From contig JACKDX010000001.1 of assembly GCA_020633325.1 (NCBI GenBank), positions 1,736,001 to 1,800,000 of the forward strand: 64,000 bases of DNA, read 5' to 3'. A model generated the notes under the pieces. The model was not told the origin of the DNA, made no database searches, and saw only the letters and a list, made by a program, of their open reading frames with translations. Position numbers and translations under genes: made by a program. This stretch comes from Myxococcales bacterium. Its GTDB lineage: Bacteria > Myxococcota_A > Polyangia > Polyangiales > GCA-016699535. Each line of letters begins with the position of its first letter. The stretch's first letter is position 1. Positions 26,865-36,106 of the stretch are shown here, one piece after another.

Positions 26865-27986
26865 ATGCAACTAGACGCTGAGTTAGCCGCCATTATTCAA
26901 CCGTACGGGTTTGACCCCGCGCAATGGGAGATCCTCCGTCATCGCCTGCGGTCCCAGGGATACTCACCCGCTCTCAATGTCATCGACGGGCCCATCAGGG
27001 CGGCCCAGCCCGGCGATATTCATCCCGTTCCGTCCGAGGGCACCCTTGAACGCTTGCGGCTCGAATGCCTGGGCGCAGCCGCCATCGCAAAGGGAGAGGT
27101 GGCCGTCTTAGTGCTTGCAGGCGGCATGGCCACTCGCTTTGGCGGTGCCGTCAAGGGCCTGGTGCCCGTGCACCACCATCTGCATTTCGCCGAGCTCAAG
27201 CGCCGCTCCGTCTTGCATGTGGCGCACCAGTTCCAGCGCGCCATGCCGATGTGGTGGATGAGCAGCTTTCTGACACACGGGCCCCTGACAGCGTGGGCGG
27301 ATGCGCACGAAGACGAGAGGGTGCCGCTCAGTCTGTTCTCTCAATCAACCTCGCTCCGTCTGACTGAGCATGGAGAGCTCTATCGCGGCAGCGACCCACA
27401 AGACAGTGTGTACTGTCCCGGGCACGGCGATACCCTGACATCGCTCAAGCGCACTTCGCTGCCTCAAGAGTTCAAGGCTCGGGGCGGACGTTACATCTTT
27501 ATGTCCAATGTCGATAACCTGGCCGCCACGCTGGATCCCTTCATCGTTGGCGCCCATATCGATGGCGGCAAACGCATCACCGTCGAGCTTGTGGACAAAC
27601 AACCCAACGACCAAGGCGGTGCACCTGCGTGGTTTAATGATACCCTGCAAATCATCGAAGCGTTTCGCTTCCCCCCCACCTTCGACCAAACCAGCATCCC
27701 CGTCTTCAATACCAACACGTTTGTGTTTGACGTGGAGGTACTTCAAGACGCCTATCCGCTTGACTGGTTTGCTGTAAAAAAGACCGCCAATGACTCTGCA
27801 GTCATCCAATACGAGCAGCTCTTCGGTCAGCTTACAGCTTTTATCCCAGGGCATTACATCCGCGTGGAGCGCGAGGGGCGCCAGAGCCGTTTCATTCCCG
27901 TAAAGACGCCCGAAGACCTCGAAGCACAGCGCCCCTTGATATGCGAGGTGTTACAAGCGCGCGGCGTCTCCATCGAGGCCGGATAG
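26865..27986 (+). CDS. UDPGP-family nucleotidyltransferase (UTP-sugar-1-phosphate type)
   Basis: This 373-residue protein belongs to the eukaryote-type UDP-sugar pyrophosphorylase family. The nucleotide-binding loop is LVLAGGMATRFGG (near 89-101) with the downstream KGLVPV lysine. FMSNVDNLAATLDPF gives the conserved metal/uridine-binding region. NTNTFVFDVE and VKKTANDSAVIQYE complete the family pattern. It would make a UDP-sugar for cell-surface polymers; the sugar cannot be decided. I chose the ATG at 26865 because an earlier in-frame ATG at 26784 lies on the start of the divergent lipoprotein gene. The 3' end overlaps convergent dapE by 36 bp. Confidence 0.8.
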   Translation: MQLDAELAAIIQPYGFDPAQWEILRHRLRSQGYSPALNVIDGPIRAAQPGDIHPVPSEGTLERLRLECLGAAAIAKGEVAVLVLAGGMATRFGGAVKGLVPVHHHLHFAELKRRSVLHVAHQFQRAMPMWWMSSFLTHGPLTAWADAHEDERVPLSLFSQSTSLRLTEHGELYRGSDPQDSVYCPGHGDTLTSLKRTSLPQEFKARGGRYIFMSNVDNLAATLDPFIVGAHIDGGKRITVELVDKQPNDQGGAPAWFNDTLQIIEAFRFPPTFDQTSIPVFNTNTFVFDVEVLQDAYPLDWFAVKKTANDSAVIQYEQLFGQLTAFIPGHYIRVEREGRQSRFIPVKTPEDLEAQRPLICEVLQARGVSIEAG

Positions 27987-29051
27987 AAACCGTTCAAGAA
28001 TGGCATAGCCGCGCTCAAGCGGCGGCAACTCCGTGAACTCGTTGCGCTGGTGGGCTTGGGCCTGTGTCCCCGGACCGAAGTTCACCGCCTTGACGCCAAG
28101 CGCATCGAAGCGCGCCACATCAGTCCATGCTTGTTTGGGCTCCACAGCCTCGATACCCGACTGAGCTAAACGCTTGACCAACGGATGCTCGGCGTGCGGA
28201 TGACCTGCGGGGGAGAGATCAACCGCAATAACCTCAGCGCGTGTGCCGACCCATTCGGTGATCTCATCCACCACTTCTTGCGGGGTTCGGCCGGGAGCGA
28301 AGCGGTAGTTTACATTGACCTCAAAGACATCGGGGACCACATTGCGTCCTCGGCCGCCTTTTGCCAATGTGGGCGTCATCACCTCGCGGTATATTAGACC
28401 ATCGATGGTGCAATTTCGGGGCTCCCGCTCAGCAAACTCTGCCAACAATGGCGCGGCCTTGGTTATTGCATTTTCTCCTTGCCAAGGTCTTGCGCTGTGC
28501 GCTGTTTTTCCCACAAACCGAAGCGTGGTATGCACCGAGCCCATGCAGCCGAGCTGTAGTTTATTGTCACTAGGCTCAAGACAAATCGCAAGGTCCAGCT
28601 TCCCGAGTTCCTTAAACTGATCAAGCAGCGGGCCCAGTCCGTTCTCCTCGTACGGCCCTTCCTCTTTTTCGTAAAATACCAGATGGAGCTCGCACCCAAG
28701 CTTATCGCTCGGCATGCGCTCGGCTAACTCGATCATCACCGACAACCCGGACTTCATGTCAGCGGCCCCAGGGCCGTACAATCGATCGCCTTCAATTCGG
28801 ACGGCACCATCATGTTCCGTGCGCACCGTATCCGTATGGCCGACAAGCCCAATCCTGGGGGCTCCTTGACGCGGATTGAGCACAATCCACAAGCTGTCGC
28901 GATGCCGGTGACATTCCGCGCTGGGGATGCTTGCCCGAAGTCGCTGCTCGATCCAATCGCACAACGCCCTCTCCTCTCCGATTGGGCTTGGAATGCTCAC
29001 CATGTCGAGCAAGGTGCGCTTAAGGGCTTCTCGTATGTCGTGTGAAACCAT
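27951..29051 (-). CDS. dapE: Succinyl-diaminopimelate desuccinylase
   Basis: A 366-residue M20-family metallohydrolase that removes succinate from N-succinyl-LL-diaminopimelate in lysine and peptidoglycan synthesis. Metal and catalytic stretches are GLVGHTDTVR (near 74), YGPGAADMKSG (near 92) and YEKEEGPYEENG, with FGPGTQAQAHQRNEF near the end. The substrate call rests largely on coupling to dapD: the dapD stop and this ATG share one base (TGATG). The convergent UDPGP-type gene overlaps its last 36 bp. Confidence 0.92.
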   Translation of the reverse strand: MVSHDIREALKRTLLDMVSIPSPIGEERALCDWIEQRLRASIPSAECHRHRDSLWIVLNPRQGAPRIGLVGHTDTVRTEHDGAVRIEGDRLYGPGAADMKSGLSVMIELAERMPSDKLGCELHLVFYEKEEGPYEENGLGPLLDQFKELGKLDLAICLEPSDNKLQLGCMGSVHTTLRFVGKTAHSARPWQGENAITKAAPLLAEFAEREPRNCTIDGLIYREVMTPTLAKGGRGRNVVPDVFEVNVNYRFAPGRTPQEVVDEITEWVGTRAEVIAVDLSPAGHPHAEHPLVKRLAQSGIEAVEPKQAWTDVARFDALGVKAVNFGPGTQAQAHQRNEFTELPPLERGYAILERFLSGLDGDAARL

Positions 29052-29875
29052 CAGACCGACACCCCGAAATCCCTCAATGCAGCGTTAAGCGACACCTTGC
29101 GGTCGGTGCTCTCGGTACGGGTGCCAATAATCAACGCGCAGGGAACGTGGTATTCTCCCGCGTTAAATCGCTTGGGACGTACGCCGGGAATCACCACCGA
29201 GCGTTCAGGCACCCGCCCTCGCATTTCCTTCGGCTCCTTGTCAGTGACGTCGATAATGACGGTGGAGGCCGTCAGCACCACGTTGGCTCCCAAGACGGCC
29301 TCTCGACCCACCTCTACGCCCTCAACCACGATCGCGCGCGAACCGATGAACGCCCCATCTCCAATGATCACCGGACTAGCGCCCGGTGGTTCAAGCACCC
29401 CGCCGATGCCGACGCCGCCTGACAAGTGGACGTCTTTGCCAATTTGCGCGCACGAGCCAACCGTGGCCCACGTGTCCACCATAGTGCCGGCCCCAACATA
29501 CGCCCCGATATTCACATATCCGGGCATCACCACGCAGCCAGGCTCCAGATATGCGCCATATCGCACAGTGCCGGGCGGAACGACGCGAATGCCAGCTTTC
29601 TTCAGGTCTTTCTTGAGGGGAATCTTGTCATGAAACTCAAACGGCGCCACATCGTGGACTGTCATTTCCTGAAGTGCAAAGTAGAGCAAGATGGCCTGCT
29701 TGATCCAGGCGTGAGTCTGCCACGATTCATCGGAGCGCTTCTCCGCAACACGTAGTTTGCCTGCATCAAGCAGTGCGACCGTGTCGTAAACCGACTGTCG
29801 ATACTCAGCGTGCGCAAGCTGCCCTCGCTCAAGGTACGCCGCCTCGACATGAGATTGTAGTTGCTGAACATTCAT
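29051..29875 (-). CDS. dapD: Tetrahydrodipicolinate N-succinyltransferase
   Basis: A 274-residue left-handed beta-helix acyltransferase of the succinylase branch of lysine synthesis. Hexapeptide-like repeats fill the middle (GCVVMPGYVNIGAYVGAGT, then GSCAQIGKDVHLSGGVGIGG). The DapD signature VVPPGTVRYGAYLEPG is present. I chose the ATG at 29875 (MNVQQLQSHVEAAYLERG), which matches the family start; the longer frame adds 13 unsupported residues. It is followed directly by dapE with a one-base overlap. Confidence 0.95.
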   Translation of the reverse strand: MNVQQLQSHVEAAYLERGQLAHAEYRQSVYDTVALLDAGKLRVAEKRSDESWQTHAWIKQAILLYFALQEMTVHDVAPFEFHDKIPLKKDLKKAGIRVVPPGTVRYGAYLEPGCVVMPGYVNIGAYVGAGTMVDTWATVGSCAQIGKDVHLSGGVGIGGVLEPPGASPVIIGDGAFIGSRAIVVEGVEVGREAVLGANVVLTASTVIIDVTDKEPKEMRGRVPERSVVIPGVRPKRFNAGEYHVPCALIIGTRTESTDRKVSLNAALRDFGVSV

Positions 29876-29961
29876 GGGCCGTGCATTATAGGGGTTCCCT
29901 GGGGCTAGGTCCACGGCAGAAGAACGCCTCGGTGTATCGCATGGTCCCCAGGTGCCGCTTG

Positions 29962-29970
29962 TGATATAAT
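29962..29970 (+). promoter_or_regulatory. Extended -10 element before the lipoprotein gene
   Basis: TGA followed by a perfect TATAAT lies in the gap between dapD and the divergent lipoprotein gene. No good -35 is visible, which is acceptable for extended -10 promoters. The start codon at 29982 is only 11 bp after the hexamer, so the leader would be very short. Confidence 0.45.
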
Positions 29971-29981
29971 CAGTGGGACGA

Positions 29982-31247
29982 ATGGTTTTGCGCTACTTTC
30001 TGTTGGCCGTGGCTCTCTTGGCGCTTGACGGTTGTCCCCGCAAGGACTCTCACGCGATTGACTCAGGCACCATCTTGACCGACGTGGAGAGTGATGGGCA
30101 GCTCGCCAGTGACACGTACACGTCGGACGATGTCGAGGAACCCTGCCAAGAAGGCTGCGCCACCCAGCTGAGCAGCTACCTGGTAGTGACTGGGCCTCCC
30201 TCTGCCCCTCGGTTTCAGGGCGCATCGCGCTCTGATGGGCAGACGCTCATCACCTGGGCCGCCAGTGATGGTGTTGTGGTGCGCACGCTTGACAGTGACG
30301 GTGCACGGGTGGGTAGTGATGTTTCGGTGGCCGGCCGGACGCCTTGGGCGATTGCAAGCGGGAATAGCGGATTTGGGGTCTTGGTGACCTCCCGAAGCGT
30401 TCCTTCTGCCCCAAACATCCAGTACGATGACATACTCACCCTCTTTGCTTTCGACCAAGATGGGCACGGGGTGTTTTCTCGCAAACTGGCCGGCACCAAG
30501 ACTCCATCAGTCGAAGGCAGCGAATGGTTTCCCTATGAACCCTTCACGCGTGCGGAGCTCGTATGGCAAGCAGAGCATTGGATTCCGTACTTCACAATCC
30601 TGCGTCAATTTGAAAATAGCGGCGGCGTGCACCAGACAGACCGCCTTTTGTATATCAAGGGCGATGGCACGCTGGGATCAGGACCATGGGAAGGCGGCTG
30701 TAGCCACAGCCTCGATCTTCGCATCGCCTCGAACGGCACTCAGCTCGGCACAACGTGTCTCTCGGATTGTTTTCCGGAAAAGGCCATCTTGTTTAGTCAT
30801 TGGATAAATGTGCAGCCAGACTCGTCGGGCAACTGCCTTGGCGCAGCGGATTCACGGCTCGGAGGGCTTGTCCCCATGGGCAAGAGTTATTGGCAAAGCT
30901 TCGCTACCCCCGAGGGACGAGATTCCATGGATATCGGCATAAGACGCATCCAAACGCCCGACGACAAACATGAGCACAACACGGCTGAAGCCACCATCTG
31001 GCTGACGGACAATGCGCTGGCTGAGGATCGTCCCAAGCTTACCGCGTTTAAGGGCGGACTCATCGCCGCTTGGCGCGATGGGGATCACACGCGAATCGAG
31101 GTCCTCACGGCATCGGGGTCCGCGGTGGAGCATGTCGAAACCGACTTCCCTCTCGATGAATACTCAAATCTATGGTCTTACCCAGATGGCTCAGCGGGTT
31201 GGTTGTATGCTGATGCAGCCGGTCTTCATCTGGTCCGCGTTCAGTGA
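29982..31247 (+). CDS. Lipoprotein of unknown function
   Basis: This ~421-residue protein has a lipoprotein signal (LAVALLALDGC). An acidic linker rich in Asp/Ser/Thr follows, with a possible disulfide pair (CQEGCATQ). The rest is beta-rich with repeating strand-turn units (SRSDGQTLITWAASDG, HTRIEVLTASGSAV), in the style of propeller-like myxobacterial lipoproteins. I recognise no named domain. A GTG three codons upstream (29973) is the alternative start. It is divergent from dapD and convergent with ndk. Confidence 0.75.
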   Translation: MVLRYFLLAVALLALDGCPRKDSHAIDSGTILTDVESDGQLASDTYTSDDVEEPCQEGCATQLSSYLVVTGPPSAPRFQGASRSDGQTLITWAASDGVVVRTLDSDGARVGSDVSVAGRTPWAIASGNSGFGVLVTSRSVPSAPNIQYDDILTLFAFDQDGHGVFSRKLAGTKTPSVEGSEWFPYEPFTRAELVWQAEHWIPYFTILRQFENSGGVHQTDRLLYIKGDGTLGSGPWEGGCSHSLDLRIASNGTQLGTTCLSDCFPEKAILFSHWINVQPDSSGNCLGAADSRLGGLVPMGKSYWQSFATPEGRDSMDIGIRRIQTPDDKHEHNTAEATIWLTDNALAEDRPKLTAFKGGLIAAWRDGDHTRIEVLTASGSAVEHVETDFPLDEYSNLWSYPDGSAGWLYADAAGLHLVRVQ

Positions 31248-31256
31248 GCCTCCGCG

Positions 31257-31283
31257 TTTCCCCGGGATCAAAGGCCGGGGAAA
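31257..31283. terminator. 9-bp perfect inverted repeat overlapping the ndk stop
   Basis: TTTCCCCGG (31257-31265) and CCGGGGAAA (31275-31283) pair perfectly around a 9-base loop. It lies between the lipoprotein gene and convergent ndk, and contains the ndk stop codon. The A/T run next to it lies on the wrong side for a standard terminator of the ndk transcript, and the other transcript has no T-run after the stem. Confidence 0.4.
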
Positions 31284-31678
31284 AAAAACGCTATCTCCGT
31301 TTGCGCCGTTTCCGGGGCATCCGATCCATGCACGGCGTTTTCCCCGACGTTGGATCCGTGTGCCTTGCGAATGGTCCCCTCTTTGGCTTTTGCTGGATCG
31401 GTAGCGCCCATCAGTTCACGATACCGCTGGACGGCATTTTCGCCTTCTAGGGCACTTAGCACCACGGGACCCCGCGTCATGAAACGCACAAGCTCATCGA
31501 AGAAAGGCCGCTCGCGATGCACTTCGTAAAACTTCTCCGCTTGCGGCCGGGTCAAGTGAGTCATACGCAAGGCCTTGATCTCCAAGCCCGCGCGCTCGAT
31601 CATGCCAATGATGTCGCCAACATAATGCTGCTCTACTGCATCGGGTTTGATAATGCTCAGTGTGCGTTCGATTGCCAT
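31268..31678 (-). CDS. ndk: Nucleoside diphosphate kinase
   Basis: A 136-residue Ndk that moves the gamma-phosphate between nucleoside triphosphates. The family start is ERTLSIIKPDAVEQH, and the active-site histidine lies in ENAVHGSDAPETA near residue 117. The length is typical. It closes the run icd-mdh-sucC-sucD-ndk, 19 bp behind sucD. A functional link is plausible, because SucCD makes ATP or GTP that Ndk can interconvert. The last codons coincide with an inverted repeat. Confidence 0.96.
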   Translation of the reverse strand: MAIERTLSIIKPDAVEQHYVGDIIGMIERAGLEIKALRMTHLTRPQAEKFYEVHRERPFFDELVRFMTRGPVVLSALEGENAVQRYRELMGATDPAKAKEGTIRKAHGSNVGENAVHGSDAPETAQTEIAFFFPGL

Positions 31679-31697
31679 TGATCACTCCATGTGTTGC

Positions 31698-32570
31698 TTA
31701 CAACAAAGCCTTTAACGTCGTTCCCATGTCCGAGGGCGTAGGCGCCATGCTCACGCCCGCGGCCACGAGTGCTTGAATCTTATCCGCGGCGGTACCTCGG
31801 CCGCCCGAGATAATGGCGCCCGCATGACCCATTCGTTTGCCAGGCGGCGCTGTGGTGCCAGCAATAAAGCCCACTACGGGTTTCGAGAAATGCGCGCTAA
31901 TGTACTCCGCCGCGCGCTCTTCGGCGCTGCCGCCAATCTCGCCGATCAAGATCACGGCGTCGGTCTCTGGATCGGCGTCAAAACGCTCAAGCACATCGAC
32001 GAAGTCGGTGCCATTGATTGGATCGCCGCCAATACCCACGCAGCTGCTCTGCCCGATGCCAAGCGCCGTAAGCTGACCGACCGCTTCATACGTGAGCGTC
32101 CCGCTGCGCGAGACCACACCGACCCTGCCTGGTTGGTGGATATGTCCGGGCATGATGCCAATCTTGCACGCCCCCGGCGTGATGACGCCTGGGCAGTTTG
32201 GTCCGATCAACCGCGATGCGCTCTGTCCATCAAGGACGCGCCTGACTTTGACCATGTCGCTTACGGGGATTCCTTCTGTAATAGCCACGATTAAGGCGAC
32301 GCCAGCATCCACGGCTTCTAAAATCGCGTCCGCCGCGAACGGCGGCGGCACGAAGATACACGCCGCATTGGCTCCCGTTTGAGCCACTGCTTTTGCAACC
32401 GTGTTAAAGATAGGCACGCTGCCCGAAAATCGCTCACCCTCTTTACCGGGAGTGACACCGGCAACCAGCTGGGTCCCGTACTCCAACATTTGCGAAGCAT
32501 GAAAGGCGCCCGCATTTCCGGTAATGCCTTGAACCAACACCTTCGTGTCATGATTGACGTAAATCGCCAT
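31698..32570 (-). CDS. sucD: Succinyl-CoA synthetase alpha subunit
   Basis: The 290-residue alpha subunit of the TCA enzyme that makes succinate, CoA and ATP/GTP. CoA-binding pieces QGITGNAGAFH and FVPPPFAADAI are present, as is SRSGTLTYEAVGQL. The phosphohistidine loop is GHAGAIISGGRGTA near residue 248. It follows sucC with a 2-bp gap. Confidence 0.97.
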   Translation of the reverse strand: MAIYVNHDTKVLVQGITGNAGAFHASQMLEYGTQLVAGVTPGKEGERFSGSVPIFNTVAKAVAQTGANAACIFVPPPFAADAILEAVDAGVALIVAITEGIPVSDMVKVRRVLDGQSASRLIGPNCPGVITPGACKIGIMPGHIHQPGRVGVVSRSGTLTYEAVGQLTALGIGQSSCVGIGGDPINGTDFVDVLERFDADPETDAVILIGEIGGSAEERAAEYISAHFSKPVVGFIAGTTAPPGKRMGHAGAIISGGRGTAADKIQALVAAGVSMAPTPSDMGTTLKALL

Positions 32571-32572
32571 AG

Positions 32573-33754
32573 TTATTTGCCGTTTTTCACCAGATTAACA
32601 ATCTGCTCTGCGCCTTCGGCCATGGTATTGGCAGGGGTCACCGCGAGGCCAGATTCCGTAAGCAGCCTTCGGCCCTCTTCGACATTGGTGCCCTCTAAGC
32701 GCACCACAAGGGGCACGCTAAGCGCAATTTCATGACTTGCTGCAATCACTCCGCGCGCTATCACATCGCATTTCATGATTCCGCCAAAAATATTCACGAA
32801 GATGCCGTTGACCTCAGGGTCTCTCACGATGATGGAAAATGCCTTGGCCACGGCTTCCTTGGATGCGCTCCCGCCTACGTCTAAAAAATTCGCGGGCTCT
32901 CCGCCGAAATGTTTAATGATGTCCATGGTGGCCATCGCCAAACCGGCCCCATTGACCAAACATCCAATGTTGCCATCCAGTTGGACGTAGCTGAGTCCGG
33001 CCTTCTTCGCCTCGACCTCGACAGGATTTTCTTCGCTCGCGTCCCGTAAGTCAGCCCACTCGGGATGACGATATTCCGCACTGTCATCGAGCGTTACCTT
33101 GCCGTCTAGCGCCACGACATCACCCTGCTTGGTGATGATCAGTGGATTGATCTCAAGCAGCGATATGTCTCCTTGTACGAACATGCTGACAAGCCGGTGC
33201 AGCATTTGAGCGAACTGTTTCGACTGAGCCTTATCGAGCAGGAGTTTTTCGCTGAGGGTCCTCGCCTGGTAGGGCATGAGTCCCACCACGGGATCGATGG
33301 TCATTCTCACGATGCGCTCGGGGCGAGAGGCGGCCACCTCTTCGATGTCGACGCCTCCGTCCGTGGAGGCAATGATGGCAACTCTTCTGACTTCGCGGTC
33401 CACCAACAGCGCCAGATAGAGCTCGCGGGCAATGTCGAGACCTTGCTCTATCAGCAGTCGCTCGACCCGTTTGCCAAAGGCGCCCGTCTGATGCGTGACC
33501 AATGTTTTCCCGAGCAAGCCCTTGGCGGCCCGCGTGGCTTCTTCTGCTCCCCTTACGACTTGGACGCCGCCAGCTTTGCCCCTGCCCCCTGCATGGATCT
33601 GCGCTTTGACCACAACAACGTCATGGCCAGTGGCCCTGATGAGCTCAGCTGCGCGAGCGGCGGCATCCTCGACGCTAAATGCCACGCCTCCCTCAGGAAC
33701 ACGCACGTTTTGCCGGCGAAATAACTCCTTGGCTTGATACTCGTGAAGATTCAT
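32573..33754 (-). CDS. sucC: Succinyl-CoA synthetase beta subunit
   Basis: The 393-residue ATP-grasp beta subunit that partners SucD. The start MNLHEYQAKELF at 33754 is the family start; an upstream frame to 33808 would overlap mdh. ATP-grasp features include VVKAQIHAGGRGKAGGV, LLEINPLI and FLDVGGSASKEAV, with NIFGGIMKCDVIA at the subunit contact. It lies 7 bp behind mdh and 2 bp before sucD. Confidence 0.97.
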   Translation of the reverse strand: MNLHEYQAKELFRRQNVRVPEGGVAFSVEDAAARAAELIRATGHDVVVVKAQIHAGGRGKAGGVQVVRGAEEATRAAKGLLGKTLVTHQTGAFGKRVERLLIEQGLDIARELYLALLVDREVRRVAIIASTDGGVDIEEVAASRPERIVRMTIDPVVGLMPYQARTLSEKLLLDKAQSKQFAQMLHRLVSMFVQGDISLLEINPLIITKQGDVVALDGKVTLDDSAEYRHPEWADLRDASEENPVEVEAKKAGLSYVQLDGNIGCLVNGAGLAMATMDIIKHFGGEPANFLDVGGSASKEAVAKAFSIIVRDPEVNGIFVNIFGGIMKCDVIARGVIAASHEIALSVPLVVRLEGTNVEEGRRLLTESGLAVTPANTMAEGAEQIVNLVKNGK

Positions 33755-33761
33755 GGTATAT

Positions 33762-34700
33762 TCATAGGTTACGCGCGGCCGCGATGAGTTCTTGAACCGC
33801 CGCCACACTCTTTTCCAGCATGCCGCGTTCCTCCGAGTTCAACTTGACCTCGACGACCTTCTCTACGCCCAGGCCGCCAAGCACGACGGGCACCCCAAGA
33901 TAGACATCGTTAAACCCATACTCCCCTTGGAGAAGGGCCGCCGCCGGCAACAAGCGGCGCTGATTTTTTAGGAAGCTTTCCGCCATCGCAATAGCGCCAG
34001 CTGCGGGCGCAAAGTAGGCGCTCGTTCCCATGAGTTTCACTATCTCTCCGCCGCCTGCGCGCGTGCGCTCGACAATTGCGTTAAGCGTATCGCCGTCGAT
34101 AAGTTGCGAGGCAGGTACGCCATTGATGGTGCAGTAGCTCAGACAAGGCACCATGGTGTCGCCATGGCCGCCGAGGACCAGCGTTTTGACCTCCTTGACA
34201 CTCACCTTGGCGGCGTCCGCCAAAAAGCATTGAAACCGCGCGCTATCGAGTGCGCCGGCCATGCCCACCACCCGCTCTCGCCCGAAACCCGTCACCTTAT
34301 GCATCTCATAGACCATCGCATCGAGTGGGTTTGAAATGACGATTACAAACGCGCCGGCGGCGTGCTTCTTGATGTTCCCCGCGACATCGCGAATGATCTT
34401 AAGGTTGATGGAGAGCAAATCATCACGACTCATGCCGGGCTTTCGGGGCACGCCGGCTGTGACGATCACGACGTCAGAGCCTTCGATGTCCTTATAATTC
34501 GAGGTGCCTGTGACGCGCGCATCGAACCCATCGAGCGCCCCGGCTTGCATAAGGTCGAGCGCCTTGCCTCGCGCCAATCCCTCTTTTTCAGGAATATCGA
34601 GCAGAACGACATCGCCCAATTCGCGACGTGCGGTCAGCGCCGCAAGCTCGCCCCCGATGTTCCCTGCGCCCACAATAGAAATCTTCTTACGCGTAGACAT
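33762..34700 (-). CDS. mdh: Malate dehydrogenase
   Basis: A 312-residue NAD-dependent malate dehydrogenase of the LDH-like type common in deltaproteobacteria. The cofactor loop is ISIVGAGNIGGE, the NAD Asp is at LLDIPE, the mobile loop is VTAGVPRKPGMSRDDL with the substrate-binding Arg, and the catalytic His is in VLGGHGDTMVP. An Arg in the loop (PRKPG) favours malate over lactate. I chose the ATG at 34700 because GGGAG precedes it. The gene is 2 bp behind icd. Confidence 0.95.
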   Translation of the reverse strand: MSTRKKISIVGAGNIGGELAALTARRELGDVVLLDIPEKEGLARGKALDLMQAGALDGFDARVTGTSNYKDIEGSDVVIVTAGVPRKPGMSRDDLLSINLKIIRDVAGNIKKHAAGAFVIVISNPLDAMVYEMHKVTGFGRERVVGMAGALDSARFQCFLADAAKVSVKEVKTLVLGGHGDTMVPCLSYCTINGVPASQLIDGDTLNAIVERTRAGGGEIVKLMGTSAYFAPAAGAIAMAESFLKNQRRLLPAAALLQGEYGFNDVYLGVPVVLGGLGVEKVVEVKLNSEERGMLEKSVAAVQELIAAARNL

Positions 34701-34702
34701 AG

Positions 34703-36007
34703 TTAATCTCCCATCTGTCTGATGATAGCGTCTGCAAATTCCGAGCACTTGATCTCTGTCGCGCCCTGCATCAGCCGCGCAAAGTCGTAGGTCACCGTCT
34801 TGGCGGCAATGGCGGCATTCATGCCTTTGATGATCAGATCCGCTGCATCGTGCCAGCCCATATGCCTAAACATCATTTCGCCGCTTAGGATGACTGACCC
34901 CGGATTGACTTTGTCTTGATTGGCATACTTAGGAGCGGTGCCATGGGTGGCCTCGAAGATTGCATGGCCGGTCTCGTAGTTGATATTTCCCCCAGGAGCA
35001 ATACCAATACCGCCCACCTGGGCTGCCAACGCATCAGAGAGGTAATCGCCGTTGAGATTAAGCGTCGCGATGACGTCAAACTCCTTAGGACGTGTGAGTA
35101 CTTGTTGTAACGCGATGTCTGCGATGGCGTCTTTGATAACAAGTTTTCCGCTTGCCTCGGCCTGCCTTTGCTCGGCGCTCGCGGCGTCCTCGCCTTGCGA
35201 TGCCTTGGTGCGCTCCCATTGGTTCCAGGTGAAGGTTTCTTGAGCAAACTCCCGTTCCGCCAAGGCATAGCCCCAGTTACGGAACGCGCCTTCAGTGTAC
35301 TTCATGATGTTTCCCTTATGCACCAGGGTGACGCTCTTGCGTTTGTGATCGATTGCGTAGCGAATCGCGGCCCGTACCAGGCGCTCGGTACCGTCCTTGG
35401 AAACTGGCTTGATGCCGATGCCCGATGTGCTTGGAAAACGTATCTTGCTGAAGCGATCGGGAAACGTCTCTCTCATGAAAGCCAGCACGCGCTTTGCATC
35501 ACTGGAGCCTTGCTCGAACTCCACCCCGGCATAGATGTCTTCCGTGTTTTCCCGAAAAATCACCATGTCCACGAGCTCTGGGTGCAGAACCGGCGAAGGC
35601 GCACCCTTAAACCACCTGACCGGCCTCAAGCACACGTACAGATCCAAGAGTTGGCGTAGCGCCACGTTGAGGGAGCGAAGGCCTTCCCCCACTGGCGTGG
35701 TCAGCGGCCCCTTGATGCCCACCATGTAGGTGCGAAACGCCTCCACCGTCTCGTCGGGGAGCCAATTGTCGAAACGCTCAAACGCCTTTTGTCCTGCATA
35801 GACTTCGAACCAGGCAACCTGCCGTTTTGTTCCGTAGGCCTGCCTTACCGCGCTATCCATGACCTTCTGCGCCGCGCGCCAGATGTCGGGACCGGTGCCA
35901 TCCCCCTCGATGAAAGGAATGATCGGCTTGTCCGGCACTACGAGCGTGCCATGGACGTCCTTCTGAATCGGCATCCCGGACTCTGGTGGAGAGAATTCGC
36001 TGGGCAT
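34703..36007 (-). CDS. icd: Isocitrate dehydrogenase (NADP-type)
   Basis: A 434-residue enzyme converting isocitrate to 2-oxoglutarate. The start region PIIPFIEGDGTGPDIW is characteristic. The substrate serine lies in FPSTSGIGI, and VIFRENTEDIYAGVEF carries further conserved residues. The cofactor part near residue 350 (EATHGTAPKYANQDKVNPGS) fits the NADP-type E. coli class. An internal ATG at 35974 is a weaker alternative start. It heads the tight TCA block. Confidence 0.96.
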   Translation of the reverse strand: MPSEFSPPESGMPIQKDVHGTLVVPDKPIIPFIEGDGTGPDIWRAAQKVMDSAVRQAYGTKRQVAWFEVYAGQKAFERFDNWLPDETVEAFRTYMVGIKGPLTTPVGEGLRSLNVALRQLLDLYVCLRPVRWFKGAPSPVLHPELVDMVIFRENTEDIYAGVEFEQGSSDAKRVLAFMRETFPDRFSKIRFPSTSGIGIKPVSKDGTERLVRAAIRYAIDHKRKSVTLVHKGNIMKYTEGAFRNWGYALAEREFAQETFTWNQWERTKASQGEDAASAEQRQAEASGKLVIKDAIADIALQQVLTRPKEFDVIATLNLNGDYLSDALAAQVGGIGIAPGGNINYETGHAIFEATHGTAPKYANQDKVNPGSVILSGEMMFRHMGWHDAADLIIKGMNAAIAAKTVTYDFARLMQGATEIKCSEFADAIIRQMGD

Positions 36008-36074
36008 CGGCTCTGTCCCTTCGTTATGGCCGCGGCTTATAGCACACCGAGACCTCGAAAGGGTATGAATCGGG

Positions 36075-36103
36075 CCCTTAGACGCCTCTAAAGCGCCTAA
36101 GGG
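36075..36103. terminator. Imperfect hairpin between the SDR gene and icd
   Basis: CCCTTAG (36075-36081) pairs with CTAAGGG (36097-36103), extended inwards by CGC/GCG across an A-C mismatch. It begins 3 bp beyond the SDR stop and lies 68 bp before the icd start. No T-run follows, so it may reduce rather than stop read-through into the TCA block. Confidence 0.35.
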
Positions 36104-36106
36104 ATC

